NCBI GenBank assembly: GCA_012837155.1
Contig: CP051546.1
Span: 1,839,075 to 1,903,074 of the forward strand
DNA: 64,000 nt
Origin: Flavobacterium sp.
GTDB taxonomy: Bacteria > Bacteroidota > Bacteroidia > Flavobacteriales > Flavobacteriaceae
Direction: 5' to 3'
This document shows, one piece after another, positions 28,730 through 39,988 of this stretch; within the stretch, counting starts at the first letter, position 1, and each line of letters opens with the position of its first letter. The notes under the pieces are model-generated. The model saw only the letters and a program-made list of their open reading frames with translations, was not told the DNA's origin and made no database searches. The position numbers and the translations under genes are program-made.

Positions 28730-30472
28730 ATGAAAAAATTAATTTTACCCATCTTGTTGCTTAGCTTTCTGTATTCTTGTAACAAAAATGCCAAATCTGC
28801 CGAGAGTAAAGATAACAATAAGAAATTTGAACAATTCAAAGCTCATTTTGTAGTATCAATATGGGAATTTTATCCTGATTTCGCAGCCAGCCAAGGGTAC
28901 CATAAATTAGATAGTGTGCTTATTGTTCCAGATTCTGGTTCTCGTATAAAGCAGTTGGATTTTGCTAATGCAACTCTAGATTCGTTGAAAAGTTATGGTT
29001 TAGAAAGCCTGTCGGATAACAACAAAACCGATTATTACATGATTAAAAATCAACTGGAAAGTACAATTTATGGCATCAATGAAAATAAATCATTTGAATG
29101 GAATCCAGCTGAATACAATGTTTGCGGCTCTTTTGCCGAAATTCTTAACGGAAAATATGATTCATTAGACAATCGATTGAAAAATTTTGGTTTAAAAATG
29201 AAAAACATTCCCGCATTTTATGAAGCGGCAAAAAAGAACATTAAAAATCCAACATTAGAACATACGCAACTTGCTATTGATCAAAACTTGGGAGGTCTTT
29301 CTGTTTTTGAAACCGATTTAGTTGATGCCTTGGATAAAAGCAAATTATCGGAAACGGAAAAAAAATCGATTTTAGATCGATCAAAATTAGCCGTTGCATC
29401 TATAAAAAACTATGCCGATTGGTTAAAAAAAATGGATAATAAAACACCACGTTCTTTCCGTTTGGGAGCTGAATTGTATGCTAAAAAATTCAATTTTGAC
29501 ATTCAATCGTCTTATACTGCCGATGAAATGTTTGAAAAAGCCGTGACTCACAAAAAGGAATTACATGATAAAATGTTTGTCATTGCCAACAAATTATGGT
29601 CGAAATATATGGGTTCAGCACCTAAGCCAAAAGATAAATTGGAACTCATTAAACAAGTAATCGACAAAGTTTCATTACAGCATACTACTCCAGAAAAATT
29701 TCAATCAGAGATAGAAAAACAAATTCCAGAACTGACCGCTTATGTAAAAGCCAAAGATTTGATTTACATTGACCCATCAAAACCGCTTGTTGTGCGTAAA
29801 GAGCCTGCGTATATGGCTGGTGTTGCTGGCGCATCGATTTCGGCTCCTGGTCCGTATGATAAGAATGCTAATACCTATTATAATGTGGGTAGTATGAAAG
29901 GTTGGACTGCCGAAAAAGCAGAGAGTTATTTGCGAGAATACAACGATTATATTTTACAAGTATTAAACATTCACGAAGCCGTTCCGGGGCATTATACCCA
30001 ATTGGTTTACAGCAATCAATCGCCAAGTATTATAAAATCTATTTTTGGAAATGGCGCAATGATTGAAGGTTGGGCTGTTTATGCCGAAAGAATGATGCTA
30101 GAAAGTGGTTATAAGAATTCGGATGAAATGTGGCTGATGTATTATAAATTTCACTTGAGAGCTACTTGTAATACGATTTTGGATATTAGTGTGCATACTA
30201 GAAATATGTCAAAAGAGCAAGCAATTAGTATGCTTACAAAAGAGGCATTTCAGCAACAAGCAGAAGCTGATGGAAAGTGGAAACGAGTTAGCTTGAGCCA
30301 AGTGCAACTGTGTTCCTATTATACTGGTTTTAACGAAATTTATGAGTTAAGAGAAATACTGAAGAAAAAAGAGGGCAACAAATTTAATTTGAAAACTTTT
30401 CACGAAAAATTCTTGAGTTATGGTAGTGCGCCAGTTAAATATATTAAGGAATTGATGTTGGCTAAGGAATAA
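28730..30472 (+). CDS. DUF885 domain lipoprotein, probable metallopeptidase
   Basis: 580 residues with a lipobox (LYSC, Cys about 17) and a DUF885 domain. The zinc-type motif NIHEAVPGHYTQL lies near residue 415, followed by the conserved GAMIEGWAVYAE whose Glu is the likely third ligand. Such proteins are thought to be envelope peptidases anchored by lipid. It follows the E1 gene by 56 bp but an own promoter is possible. A hairpin with a T run follows the stop. Confidence 0.8.
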   Translation: MKKLILPILLLSFLYSCNKNAKSAESKDNNKKFEQFKAHFVVSIWEFYPDFAASQGYHKLDSVLIVPDSGSRIKQLDFANATLDSLKSYGLESLSDNNKTDYYMIKNQLESTIYGINENKSFEWNPAEYNVCGSFAEILNGKYDSLDNRLKNFGLKMKNIPAFYEAAKKNIKNPTLEHTQLAIDQNLGGLSVFETDLVDALDKSKLSETEKKSILDRSKLAVASIKNYADWLKKMDNKTPRSFRLGAELYAKKFNFDIQSSYTADEMFEKAVTHKKELHDKMFVIANKLWSKYMGSAPKPKDKLELIKQVIDKVSLQHTTPEKFQSEIEKQIPELTAYVKAKDLIYIDPSKPLVVRKEPAYMAGVAGASISAPGPYDKNANTYYNVGSMKGWTAEKAESYLREYNDYILQVLNIHEAVPGHYTQLVYSNQSPSIIKSIFGNGAMIEGWAVYAERMMLESGYKNSDEMWLMYYKFHLRATCNTILDISVHTRNMSKEQAISMLTKEAFQQQAEADGKWKRVSLSQVQLCSYYTGFNEIYELREILKKKEGNKFNLKTFHEKFLSYGSAPVKYIKELMLAKE

Positions 30473-30490
30473 ATCAAAAATAATATAAAC

Positions 30491-30542
30491 CGCAAATTCG
30501 CAAATTATTTGGAAATTTATAATTTGCGAATTTGTGTTTTTT
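30491..30542 (+). terminator. Hairpin terminator after the DUF885 gene
   Basis: 18-bp arms at 30491-30508 and 30519-30536 pair at 17 of 18 positions, followed by TTTTTT. The arms contain the repeated element GCAAATTCGCAAATT. It would also act for the convergent gene to the right. Confidence 0.65.
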
Positions 30543-30576
30543 GAAGTTTAGGATTTTTTTTTTGATATTTATAAAT

Positions 30577-32120
30577 TTACCTATTATTCAACTTCGCCTT
30601 TTCTTTTATAATATCACTGATTTTTTGATTTTCGATTTTGCTTTCGAGCCAGGAAATAATGTCGAGATAGAGGAAAGCTCTTTTTTCGTAAGTGTTTTTT
30701 TCTAGTTCGACAAAACGTTCCTTCACTTTTATAAATTCTTTTTTGATGTCACTTGGATAAATAGTGTTTAATTTTTTTAAGAAGCGAATGATTTCTTTTT
30801 GTACTTCATGCAAATCATTCATTTTTATTAAAAACTTATAGGTGCTTATTAATTGATTTTCTAAATTAAAATCCTTACCCGATTCGTAATGAGCAATTAA
30901 GCAAAGAATACGAGAAAAGCAAGCTAAATCTTCTCGAACATATAAATTTTTGTTGTTGATTATTTTTTCTAGATAGAATATAGATTCCTCATATTTTTCG
31001 TTTCCAAAATAGATACAAGCAATTTTGTAGTAAAACAACATTTCGTGATGCTCGTCAAGATGCTCACTATGCAGTCTAATTTTATCTAAAACTACGGGAA
31101 TTAGGTATTCACTTTCGGCAAAAGTACCTTCTAGAATATGATAATTTAATTTGTTGTTATAAACATATAAAAAAGACAAAGAGGTAATATTATCATTAAT
31201 TGGAAATTGAGGATCATTGATAGTTTCTTCTAATAATTCGAGGTATTTCTTGAAATTTGACATATATTTCAACATAAACAGCGACTCTAATAAGTAATGA
31301 TTTCCTTTCAAGAAAAATACTGGATTTAGATAAATCATGTTTTTGTTGTCATAAAAAAGGGTTACCCATTTATGTGAATATTTGTAGCAAGAAAGAAAGT
31401 CTTGTACAAGAAAACTTCTCCATAGATAAGCATTGTGATACCAGTATTTCTCTCGAAATCCAAACTTTTTCTCGTCTAATTAGAGGTGTGCTTTTTAAAA
31501 TAATCATCAATATATTTATACTCTTCATCACTTTTTACATAGCCTGTTTTTAGCATAATTCCGTATAGCTGTAAGGAGAGATTCGATAATTTGCTTGAAA
31601 TGGTGTTTTTATAATTTAATTCTTTGGCCTGAATAACTAATTCATCGGCTCGACCTTGAATACTGCGCGTAATGTATTGAGATTCTATTAATTTTTCGAA
31701 TTCAACGATTTCATAAGCTATATATTTCTCGTCATTTTCTAGGGCTTGCTGCTTGGTTTTGTCTAAAATTTTTAAGCTCTGCCTATACAATCCTTTGTTA
31801 TATAATATCGTGGCAAAATCGATTTGCTCTCGCAATTGATACCGAATATTCTGACTAGGAATATTTAACCGAATACTTACTAAAATTTGTTTGTATAGAT
31901 AGGATTTAAGGTTAGATAATTGCACTTTTTTAATGATACCACTTTTCAAAATAATTTTTTCATCATAGACTTCAGATTTATCTAGGATGTTAAACAATTC
32001 TATAAATTTTGTATTGGAACTTGTTTCTAATCGGCTTGCAAAAATCTTGAATTGTCTTTTTTCTGACTTCGAGAGCGATTTTATTAATACAAATAAAGAA
32101 TCTTTTTGATGGTTAGCCAT
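30577..32120 (-). CDS. Flavobacterial protein of unknown function, helical repeats (one frame break)
   Basis: About 515 residues, cytosolic, rich in Leu, Lys and Glu, starting MANHQKDSLFVLIKSLSKSEKR. The pattern of paired helices (YRQSLKILDKTKQQALEND, EKYEESIFYLEKIINNKN) looks like TPR-type repeats. I do not recognise the family. The frame ends at 31476 after KKHTSN and resumes with LDEKKFGFREKYWYHN if one base is added. Divergent from leuA, 153 bp apart. Confidence 0.6.
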
Positions 32121-32169
32121 TGTAAAATATAGTAATATAACTTATTGGTTTTTAGTTATTTACAAAACA

Positions 32170-32199
32170 TTTGTTAGTCTTATAAATAGTATAATTTTT
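32170..32199 (+). promoter_or_regulatory. Putative promoter of leuA
   Basis: TTTG (32170-32173), an 18-bp spacer and TAATTTTT (one mismatch from TAnnTTTG) lie about 75 bp before leuA. I find no leucine-rich leader ORF or terminator between. Confidence 0.45.
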
Positions 32200-32252
32200 A
32201 AAAATGGATTTTATATTATAAGAAATGAAATCTATTTTGTTTGAAGATGTGA

Positions 32253-33449
<1,197 letters not shown>

Positions 33450-33497
33450 TAGCCGTTTAGGTATCCAAATTATAGCTTACCTTTATAAAAAACAAAA

Positions 33498-34458
33498 TAG
33501 GTATAAGCGTTTAGGTCGCAAATAAATTATCTTTGTCAAATGACAGAGCGCAATATTTTCAGAGGAGTGAATTCAATAAAATTTAACCAAAGATTTAAAG
33601 AAGATAAGGATTGTTTAGAATATTTATCTGAGATAAAATGGCTTAGTGGCTATAATTGTAAACGATGTAATAATGATAAATTTGGGAAAGGAAAAAACAT
33701 CCATAACCGACGTTGTACCAAGTGCCGATATGATGAAAGTCCAACAGCAGGAACTATGTTTGAAAAGCTTAAATTTTCAATACTAATAGCCTTTCATATT
33801 GTTTTCAAAATAAGTACGAAGAAAAAAGGGATGTCTTCTTTAGAATTAAGTAATGAATTTGAACTTCGACAAATGACCTGCTGGGCATTCAAACAAAAAC
33901 TACAGCAAGTAATGAAGAGCAGTCTAAAAAGCCCATTAACAGGGGTTATTCACGTTGATGAGTTTGTGATTGGAGGTCCAGAAGAAGGTAAAAAAGGAAG
34001 GAGTAAAGGGTTGAAAAAATTGTCTTGGCTGTTGAAATTTTAGAAGATGGTGTTGGTCGAGCTTACGCTGAGGCTATTGAACATTCTTCGGCAATAGAAT
34101 TAGGTGCTTTCTTAACCAAATATGTTTCAAGCGAAGCGGAAGTAGTTTCGGATAAATGGAAAGGTTACACACCTTTAAAAAAGGAGTTTAAAAATTTGAA
34201 ACAAGTTGCATCAGAAGATGGAAAGAACTTTAAAGAGCTACATATACACATAATGAATATAAAAGGATGGCTCCGAGGAATTCATCACCATTGCAGTAAA
34301 GACCGTATGCAAAATTATCTTGATGAATACCATTTTAGATACAACAGAAGGTCAAATATGGATACAATATTCGATGTGTTAATAAGAAAGATGGTGAATT
34401 GTAAATAAATATCAATAAAATAAGCACTTAACAAGTGCGAACTAAACGCTTATACCTA
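33498..34458 (+). mobile_element. IS1595-type insertion sequence, copy 1
   Basis: 961 bp. Inverted ends begin TAGGTATAAGCGTTTAG on both sides, imperfect over about 22 bp. The element is flanked by the 8-bp direct repeat AAACAAAA (33490-33497 and 34459-34466), the target duplication length expected for this family. It carries one transposase gene. It was inserted in the short gap between leuA and leuB and is in the same orientation. Confidence 0.88.
33540..34408 (+). CDS. IS1595-family (ISXO2-like) transposase, frame break as read
   Basis: About 290 residues with an N-terminal zinc ribbon (CKRCNNDK ... CTKCRYDES) and an ISXO2-like DDE domain: HVDEFVIGGPEEGKKGR, SDKWKGYTPL and the end motif YHFRYNRRSN. 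The frame stops at 34043. A -1 shift at the six-A run near 34018 joins it to LAVEILEDGVGRAYAEA. The second copy at 58342 breaks at the same codon position, so either both sequences lost an A or the element uses frameshifting. Confidence 0.82.
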
Positions 34459-34469
34459 AAACAAAAATA

Positions 34470-35587
34470 ATGGACTTAAAAATAGCAGTGCTTTCGGGAG
34501 ATGGGATTGGTCCGGAAGTAATCCTACAAGCAAAAAAAGCGTTGAACGCAATTGGCGAGGTTTATGACCACGAATTTGTGTTTGAAGATGCTCTTGTAGG
34601 TGCCGTTGCTATTGATCAAACTGGAAATCCACTTCCTAACCAAACACTGAATCTTTGTTTAAACACAGATGCCGTTTTGTTTGGTGCTATTGGACATCCA
34701 AAATACGACAATAATCCTGATGCCAAAGTGCGTCCAGAACAAGGATTGCTCAAATTAAGAACAGCATTAGGACTCTTTGCTAATATCAGACCTATAAAGC
34801 CTTACAAAGTATTATTAGACAGCTCTCCACTAAAAAGGGAAATTATCGAAGGTGTTGATTTTGTAGTTTATAGAGAACTTTCAGGAGGGGTTTATATTGG
34901 CGAAAAGAAATTAAATGAGGACGGAACAATAGCTTCTGATGCTTATGAATACACCGAAGAACAAATTAGCAGAATTACACATTTAGCGTTTAAAGCAGCT
35001 CAAAAACGTCGAAAAAAAGTAACAATGGTCGATAAAGCCAATGTTCTGGAAACCTCTAGATTATGGAGGAGATTAGTAAAAAAAATTGGAGAAAGCTATC
35101 CTGATGTTACTCTAAATTTCCTTTTTGTAGACAATGCGGCAAAGCAAATTATACTGAATCCAAGACAATTTGATGTTATCTTGACTGAAAATATGTTTGG
35201 CGATATTCTTTCTGATGAAGCTAGTGTAATTGCAAGTTCCATCGGATTATTAGCTTCGGTATCATTAGGAAAAGACAAAGCCCTTTTTGAATCTATTCAC
35301 GGTTCTTACGTCGAGGCGACAGGGAAAAATAGTGCTAATCCAATAGCTTCTATACTATCTGCGGCAATGCTTTAGAATATTTTGGACTTGATAAAGAAGC
35401 ACAAAAAGTATATGAAGCCGTTGAAAAAGCTTTCGAATATAAAATAGTAACCGCCGATTTGAATTCATTTTCAACATTTGGCACTAATGAAGTAGGTGAC
35501 TTTGTCTCAAATTTTATTTTAAGTAAGGAAGACTTATTATATTTTAATAATGACAATGTGCATATAGGACAATCGACTATTGTATAG
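34470..35587 (+). CDS. leuB: 3-isopropylmalate dehydrogenase (one frame break as read)
   Basis: NAD-dependent oxidative decarboxylation of 3-isopropylmalate, third step of leucine synthesis. It starts MDLKIAVLSGDGIGPEV, and has the RPEQGLLKLRTALGLFANIRP substrate loop, YRELSGGVYIGEK, DNAAKQIILNP and FESIHGSYVEATGKN. The frame ends at 35375 after SAAML; one T added there continues into EYFGLDKEAQKVYEAV and the stop at 35587, giving about 372 residues, the normal length. leuC and leuD are not in the window. Confidence 0.9.
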
Positions 35588-35673
35588 CAGCAAAAGTCAA
35601 AAAAAAGGAGCGTTTTTAATTGAAAGTGCTCAATAATAGTTGAGATTATATTTTTATTGTAGTATTAGTTTTA

Positions 35674-35681
35674 TACTTTTG
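35674..35681 (+). promoter_or_regulatory. -7 promoter element of the ilv operon
   Basis: TACTTTTG matches TAnnTTTG, 19 bp before the leader peptide start. No convincing TTTG at the right distance. Confidence 0.5.
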
Positions 35682-35700
35682 TCCAAATAAAAATAAAAAA

Positions 35701-35775
35701 ATGCAAATCTCAATTATTATTTCTTCAATTATTAATGTCATTGTGATAAACACAAGTGCAGGGGAAATGGTATAG
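35701..35775 (+). CDS. ilvL: ilv operon leader peptide, Ile/Val-rich
   Basis: A 24-residue ORF starting MQISIIISSIINVIVIN. It has eight isoleucine and three valine codons and no leucine codon. A Bacteroidota-type -7 box lies just upstream and a strong intrinsic terminator starts 21 bp after its stop, followed by ilvD. This is the layout of ribosome-mediated attenuation: scarce charged tRNA-Ile or tRNA-Val would stall the ribosome and prevent termination. Confidence 0.8.
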   Translation: MQISIIISSIINVIVINTSAGEMV

Positions 35776-35796
35776 ATATTATTAAAAATATATTTA

Positions 35797-35828
35797 AAAC
35801 CTCCCAATTATTTGAGAGGTTTTTTTTT
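35797..35828 (+). terminator. ilv attenuator terminator
   Basis: AAAACCTC and GAGGTTTT form an 8-bp stem around a 12-nt loop, followed by a run of T. It lies between the leader peptide and ilvD. Confidence 0.75.
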
Positions 35829-35858
35829 GGAATAAATTAAATACACAATATAAATATA

Positions 35859-37530
35859 ATGGAATTAAATAAATACAGCAAACCATAACTCAAGATGTAA
35901 CACAACCTGCGGCGCAAGCAATGCTTTACGGAATAGGTTTGACTGAGGAAGATTTAAAAAAAGCACAAGTTGGTATTGTGAGCATGGGCTATGAAGGCAA
36001 TACCTGTAATATGCACTTGAACGATTTAGCAAAAGAGGTCAAAAAAGGAGTTTGGGACGCTGATTTGGTCGGATTAATTTTTAATACTATTGGGGTAAGC
36101 GACGGGATTTCGAACGGTACAGATGGAATGCGTTATTCGTTAGTGTCGCGTGATGTAATTGCCGATTCTATCGAAACCGTTATGGGAGCGCAATGGTATG
36201 ATGGTTTAATAGCCATTCCCGGTTGTGATAAAAATATGCCGGGAGCTTTAATCGCAATGGGACGAGTGAATCGTCCTTCGATTATGGTCTATGGTGGCAC
36301 CATAAATTCAGGACGTTGGAAAGGAGAGCACCTTAATATTGTTTCGGCTTTTGAAGCCTTGGGGAAAAAATTCAAAAACACCATTTCTGATGAAGATTTT
36401 AAAGGTGTAATTCAAAATTCTTGTCCTGGTCCAGGCGCTTGTGGTGGAATGTATACTGCAAACACAATGTCTTCGGCCATTGAAGCCTTAGGAATGAGCT
36501 TACCATATAGTTCTTCGAATCCTGCCCTTAGTGAAGATAAGAAGAAAGAATGTGAAGATGCAGGAAAAGCCATTCGAATATTATTAGAAAAAGATATTAA
36601 GCCTAGAGACATTATGACTCGTAAAGCTTTTGAAAATGCTATCACGATGGTAGCCGTTTTAGGAGGTTCTACTAATGCCGTAATGCACTTAATTGCCATG
36701 GCACATTCAGTCGATATTGAAATTACTTTGGAAGATTTTCAAGCTATAAGTGACAAAACACCGATGCTTGCTGACTTGAAACCAAGTGGTAAATATATGA
36801 TGGAAGACTTACATGCCGTTGGCGGTGTTCCCGCGGTAATGAAATATTTATTAAAAGAGGGATTTCTTCATGGCGATTGTTTAACTGTAACTGGGAAAAC
36901 GGTGGCCGAAAATTTAGCATCTGTTCCTAATTTAGACGAAGGACAAGAAGTTATTTTTGAAATCCAAAAGCTTTAAAATCAACAGGAAACATTCAAATTT
37001 TATACGGGAATCTAGCCTCAGAAGGTTGTGTTGCCAAAATTAGCGGTAACGAAGGCGAATATTTTGAAGGAACCGCAGTCGTTTTTGAAAGTGAATTCGA
37101 CGTCATTCCGGGAATTCAAAATGGCTTAGTCAAACCTGGGAATGTCGTAGTCATTAGATATTGTGGTCCAAAAGGAGGACCAGGAATGCCCGAAATGCTA
37201 AAACCAACATCGGCTATTATGGGTGCTGGATTAGGAAGTAGCGTTGCTTTAATTACCGACGGTAGATTTTCAGGAGGCTCACACGGTTTTGTTGTAGGGC
37301 ATATTACACCAGAAGCTTATGATGGAGGAGGAATTGCTCTCGTTGAAAATGGAGATATAATTACCATAGATGCGGTAAAAAACACCATCAACCTAAAAAT
37401 CCCCGATGCAGAATATGCCGAAAGATTGGCTAATTGGGTACAACCCCCTTTGAAAGCCACAAAAGGAGTTTTGCTCAAATATGCTAGATCGGTTTCGAGT
37501 GCTTCAACAGGTTGTGTTACTGATAAGTAG
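35859..37530 (+). CDS. ilvD: Dihydroxy-acid dehydratase (two frame breaks as read)
   Basis: Fe-S enzyme that dehydrates dihydroxy acids in valine and isoleucine synthesis. It starts MELNKYSK at 35859. Cluster and active-site motifs are [19 protein letters not shown] and [17 protein letters not shown]; the C-terminal half has [12 protein letters not shown] and [17 protein letters not shown]. Frame is lost near 35884 and near 36965, each repaired by one added base, giving 557 residues, the normal length. It is first of ilvD-B-N-C. Confidence 0.9.
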
Positions 37531-37635
37531 ATTGCTACCCCGAAGAGGAATTTATAGGAATCGAATAATAAAAATTATACCCGTCTCAACTTCTTTTTCT
37601 ATGAAGAGGGTTGGATAAGGAAAAAAATATAATCA

Positions 37636-39327
37636 ATGAAAAACAATAAAATATCAGGTGCGGAAGCCGTTATTAGATGCTTATTAGAAGAAGGCGTAGA
37701 CTTGGTTTACGGCTATCCTGGAGGTGCAATAATGCCAGTTTATGACGAATTATACAAATTTAAAGACGAGTTGCATCACGTACTGGTGCGTCACGAACAA
37801 GGTGCAACCCATGCAGCTCAGGGTTATGCTAGAGCAACGGGAAAAGTAGGTGTTGCCATTGCAACTTCGGGTCCTGGCGCAACCAATTTAGTGACCGGAA
37901 TTGCCGATGCTCAAATTGATTCTACACCAATGGTTTGTATTACGGGTCAAGTGGGAAAACATTTATTGGGCTCGGATGCTTTTCAAGAAACAGATATTAT
38001 TGGGATTTCGACTCCTGTGACCAAATGGAATTATCAAATTACCGAAGCTCACGAGATTCCAGAAATCATTGCTAGGGCTTTTTATATTGCAAGATCAGGT
38101 CGTCCGGGACCAGTTTTAATTGACATTACAAAGAATGCTCAGTTTGATGAAATGGAATTTAGTTATAAAAAATGTACTGGAATTAGAAGCTACAATCCAA
38201 AGCCTACTTTAAATCTTGAAAAAGTAAAGGAAGCCGCTGATTTAATTAACAATGCCCAAAAACCATACATTATTTTTGGACAAGGAATCATTCTTGGTCA
38301 AGCTGAAGCCGAATTAAAAGCATTGGTCGAAAAATCAGGAATCCCTGCCGCTTGGACAATCTTAGGACTTTCTGCAATGCCAACGGATCATCCTTTAAAT
38401 GTAGGAATGCTTGGAATGCACGGTAATTATGGTCCCAATATTCTTACCAATGAATGTGATGTTTTAATTGCGCTCGGAATGCGTTTTGATGATCGTGTTA
38501 CTGGGAATTTAGCTACTTATGCCAAACAAGCCAAAGTAATTCATTTTGAAATAGATCCTTCTGAAATTGATAAAAATGTAAAAACTACTGTGGCAGTTTT
38601 AGCAGATGTAAAAGAATCCTTGCAAGCTTTAATTCCGCTTATCGAAACTAAAACACACGAATCTTGGCACAATGAATTCAAAGAAAAATATAAGATAGAA
38701 TTTGATGCAGTTATCAAAGATGAGCTAAATCCTTCAAATGGAATTTCTATGGGAGAGGCTATGGAAATGATCAATAAACACTCTAATGGAGATGCCATTA
38801 TTGTTTCGGATGTGGGGCAGCACCAAATGTTTGCGTGTCGATATGCCAAATTTAACACGACAAAAAGCAACATTACCTCAGGCGGATTAGGAACAATGGG
38901 ATTTGCTTTGCCAGCTGCTATTGGCGCTAAAATGGGAAGACCAGATCGTGAAGTGGTGGCCATAATTGGCGATGGAGGTTTCAAATGACAATTCAGGAGT
39001 TGGGTACTATTTTTCAAACAAAAGTTCCAGTAAAAATTGTTTGTACTAAACAATGAATTTTTAGGAATGGTTCGCCAATGGCAAGAACTATTTTTTGATA
39101 GTAGGTATGCCTCAACCGTAATGATTAATCCAAACTTTGTAGCCATTGCCGAAGGATATCATATAAAATCAAAAAAAATAACCAAAAGAGAAGAACTCGA
39201 TGGAGCAGTTGCCGAAATGCTGGCTTCCAAAGATTCCTATTTCCTAGAAGTTATGGTCGAAAAAGAAAACAATGTATTCCCTATGATTCCCACAGGAGCT
39301 TCGGTTTCGGATATACGGTTATCATAA
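37636..39327 (+). CDS. ilvB: Acetolactate synthase large subunit (short frame break as read)
   Basis: ThDP- and FAD-dependent synthesis of acetolactate/acetohydroxybutyrate, first common step of branched-chain synthesis. VRHEQGATHAAQGYARATG holds the catalytic Glu, and IIGDGGF is the ThDP motif. A lost C near 38986 shifts the frame and an extra T near 39045 restores it, affecting about 20 codons (QMTIQELGTIFQ...). Overall length is 563 residues, normal. Followed by a large palindrome and ilvN. Confidence 0.92.
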
Positions 39328-39333
39328 AGAGAT

Positions 39334-39381
39334 TTTTTGTTTAAAGTTTAAAGTTGCGCAACTTTAAACTTTAAACAAAAA
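39334..39381. repeat. 48-bp perfect palindrome between ilvB and ilvN
   Basis: Two 24-base arms meet at TTGCGCAA with no loop; each arm is made of TTTAAAG/CTTTAAA units. The T-rich 3' arm of the transcript does not resemble a classic terminator because it is followed by A-rich sequence. It may form a long hairpin that adjusts ilvB-ilvN expression or stability. Confidence 0.8.
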
Positions 39382-39402
39382 GACTTTAAACAAAAAATAA
39401 CA

Positions 39403-39923
39403 ATGGAAAATAAAACATTCACTATTTCTGTTTATTCAGAAAACAACGTTGGCTTACTCAACAGAATTTCAGGAATATTTCTGAAGCGTCATATCAATAT
39501 ATTGAGCCTAAATGTATCCGAATCAGAAATTGAACACATTTCGAGATTCGTCATTGTGGTTGACACTACTGAAAAATGGGTTCAAAATATTGTAGGGCAA
39601 ATCGAAAAGCAGATAGAAGTTGTTAAAGCATTCTATCATGTTGACGAAGAAACCATTTTTCTTGAAAGTGCTATTTTTAAAATTGAGTCTAGTTTGTTAT
39701 TCGATGAAAGGCAAATTCAGAATATTATAAAAGAAAGCCATTCAGAAATCGTAATGGTTTCAAGAGACTTTTTTGTGATTTCAAAATCAGGAAAACGTTC
39801 TGAAATAGAAGACTTATACAAAAAATTAAAACCTTTCGGAATCATGCAATTTGTGCGTTCAGGAAGAATCTCGGTTTCCAAGCAAAAATGGAAATATCGG
39901 CATTATTAGAAGAACTTAAATAG
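39403..39923 (+). CDS. ilvN: Acetolactate synthase regulatory subunit (frame break near the end)
   Basis: Small ACT-domain subunit that confers valine feedback on IlvB. It begins FTISVYSENNVGLLNRISG, the usual ACT start, and continues with a second ALS_ss domain (IQNIIKESHSEIVMVSRDFF). As read the frame stops at 39909 after a nonsense tail. One added A near 39888 gives the family's ending MEISALLEELK and a stop at 39923, 173 residues. Confidence 0.88.
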
Positions 39924-39988
39924 GGTTCAATAGAGGAAAATCTTTCAATTATTAAATTATAAATTTTACAATTATTAAATACAAAAAA

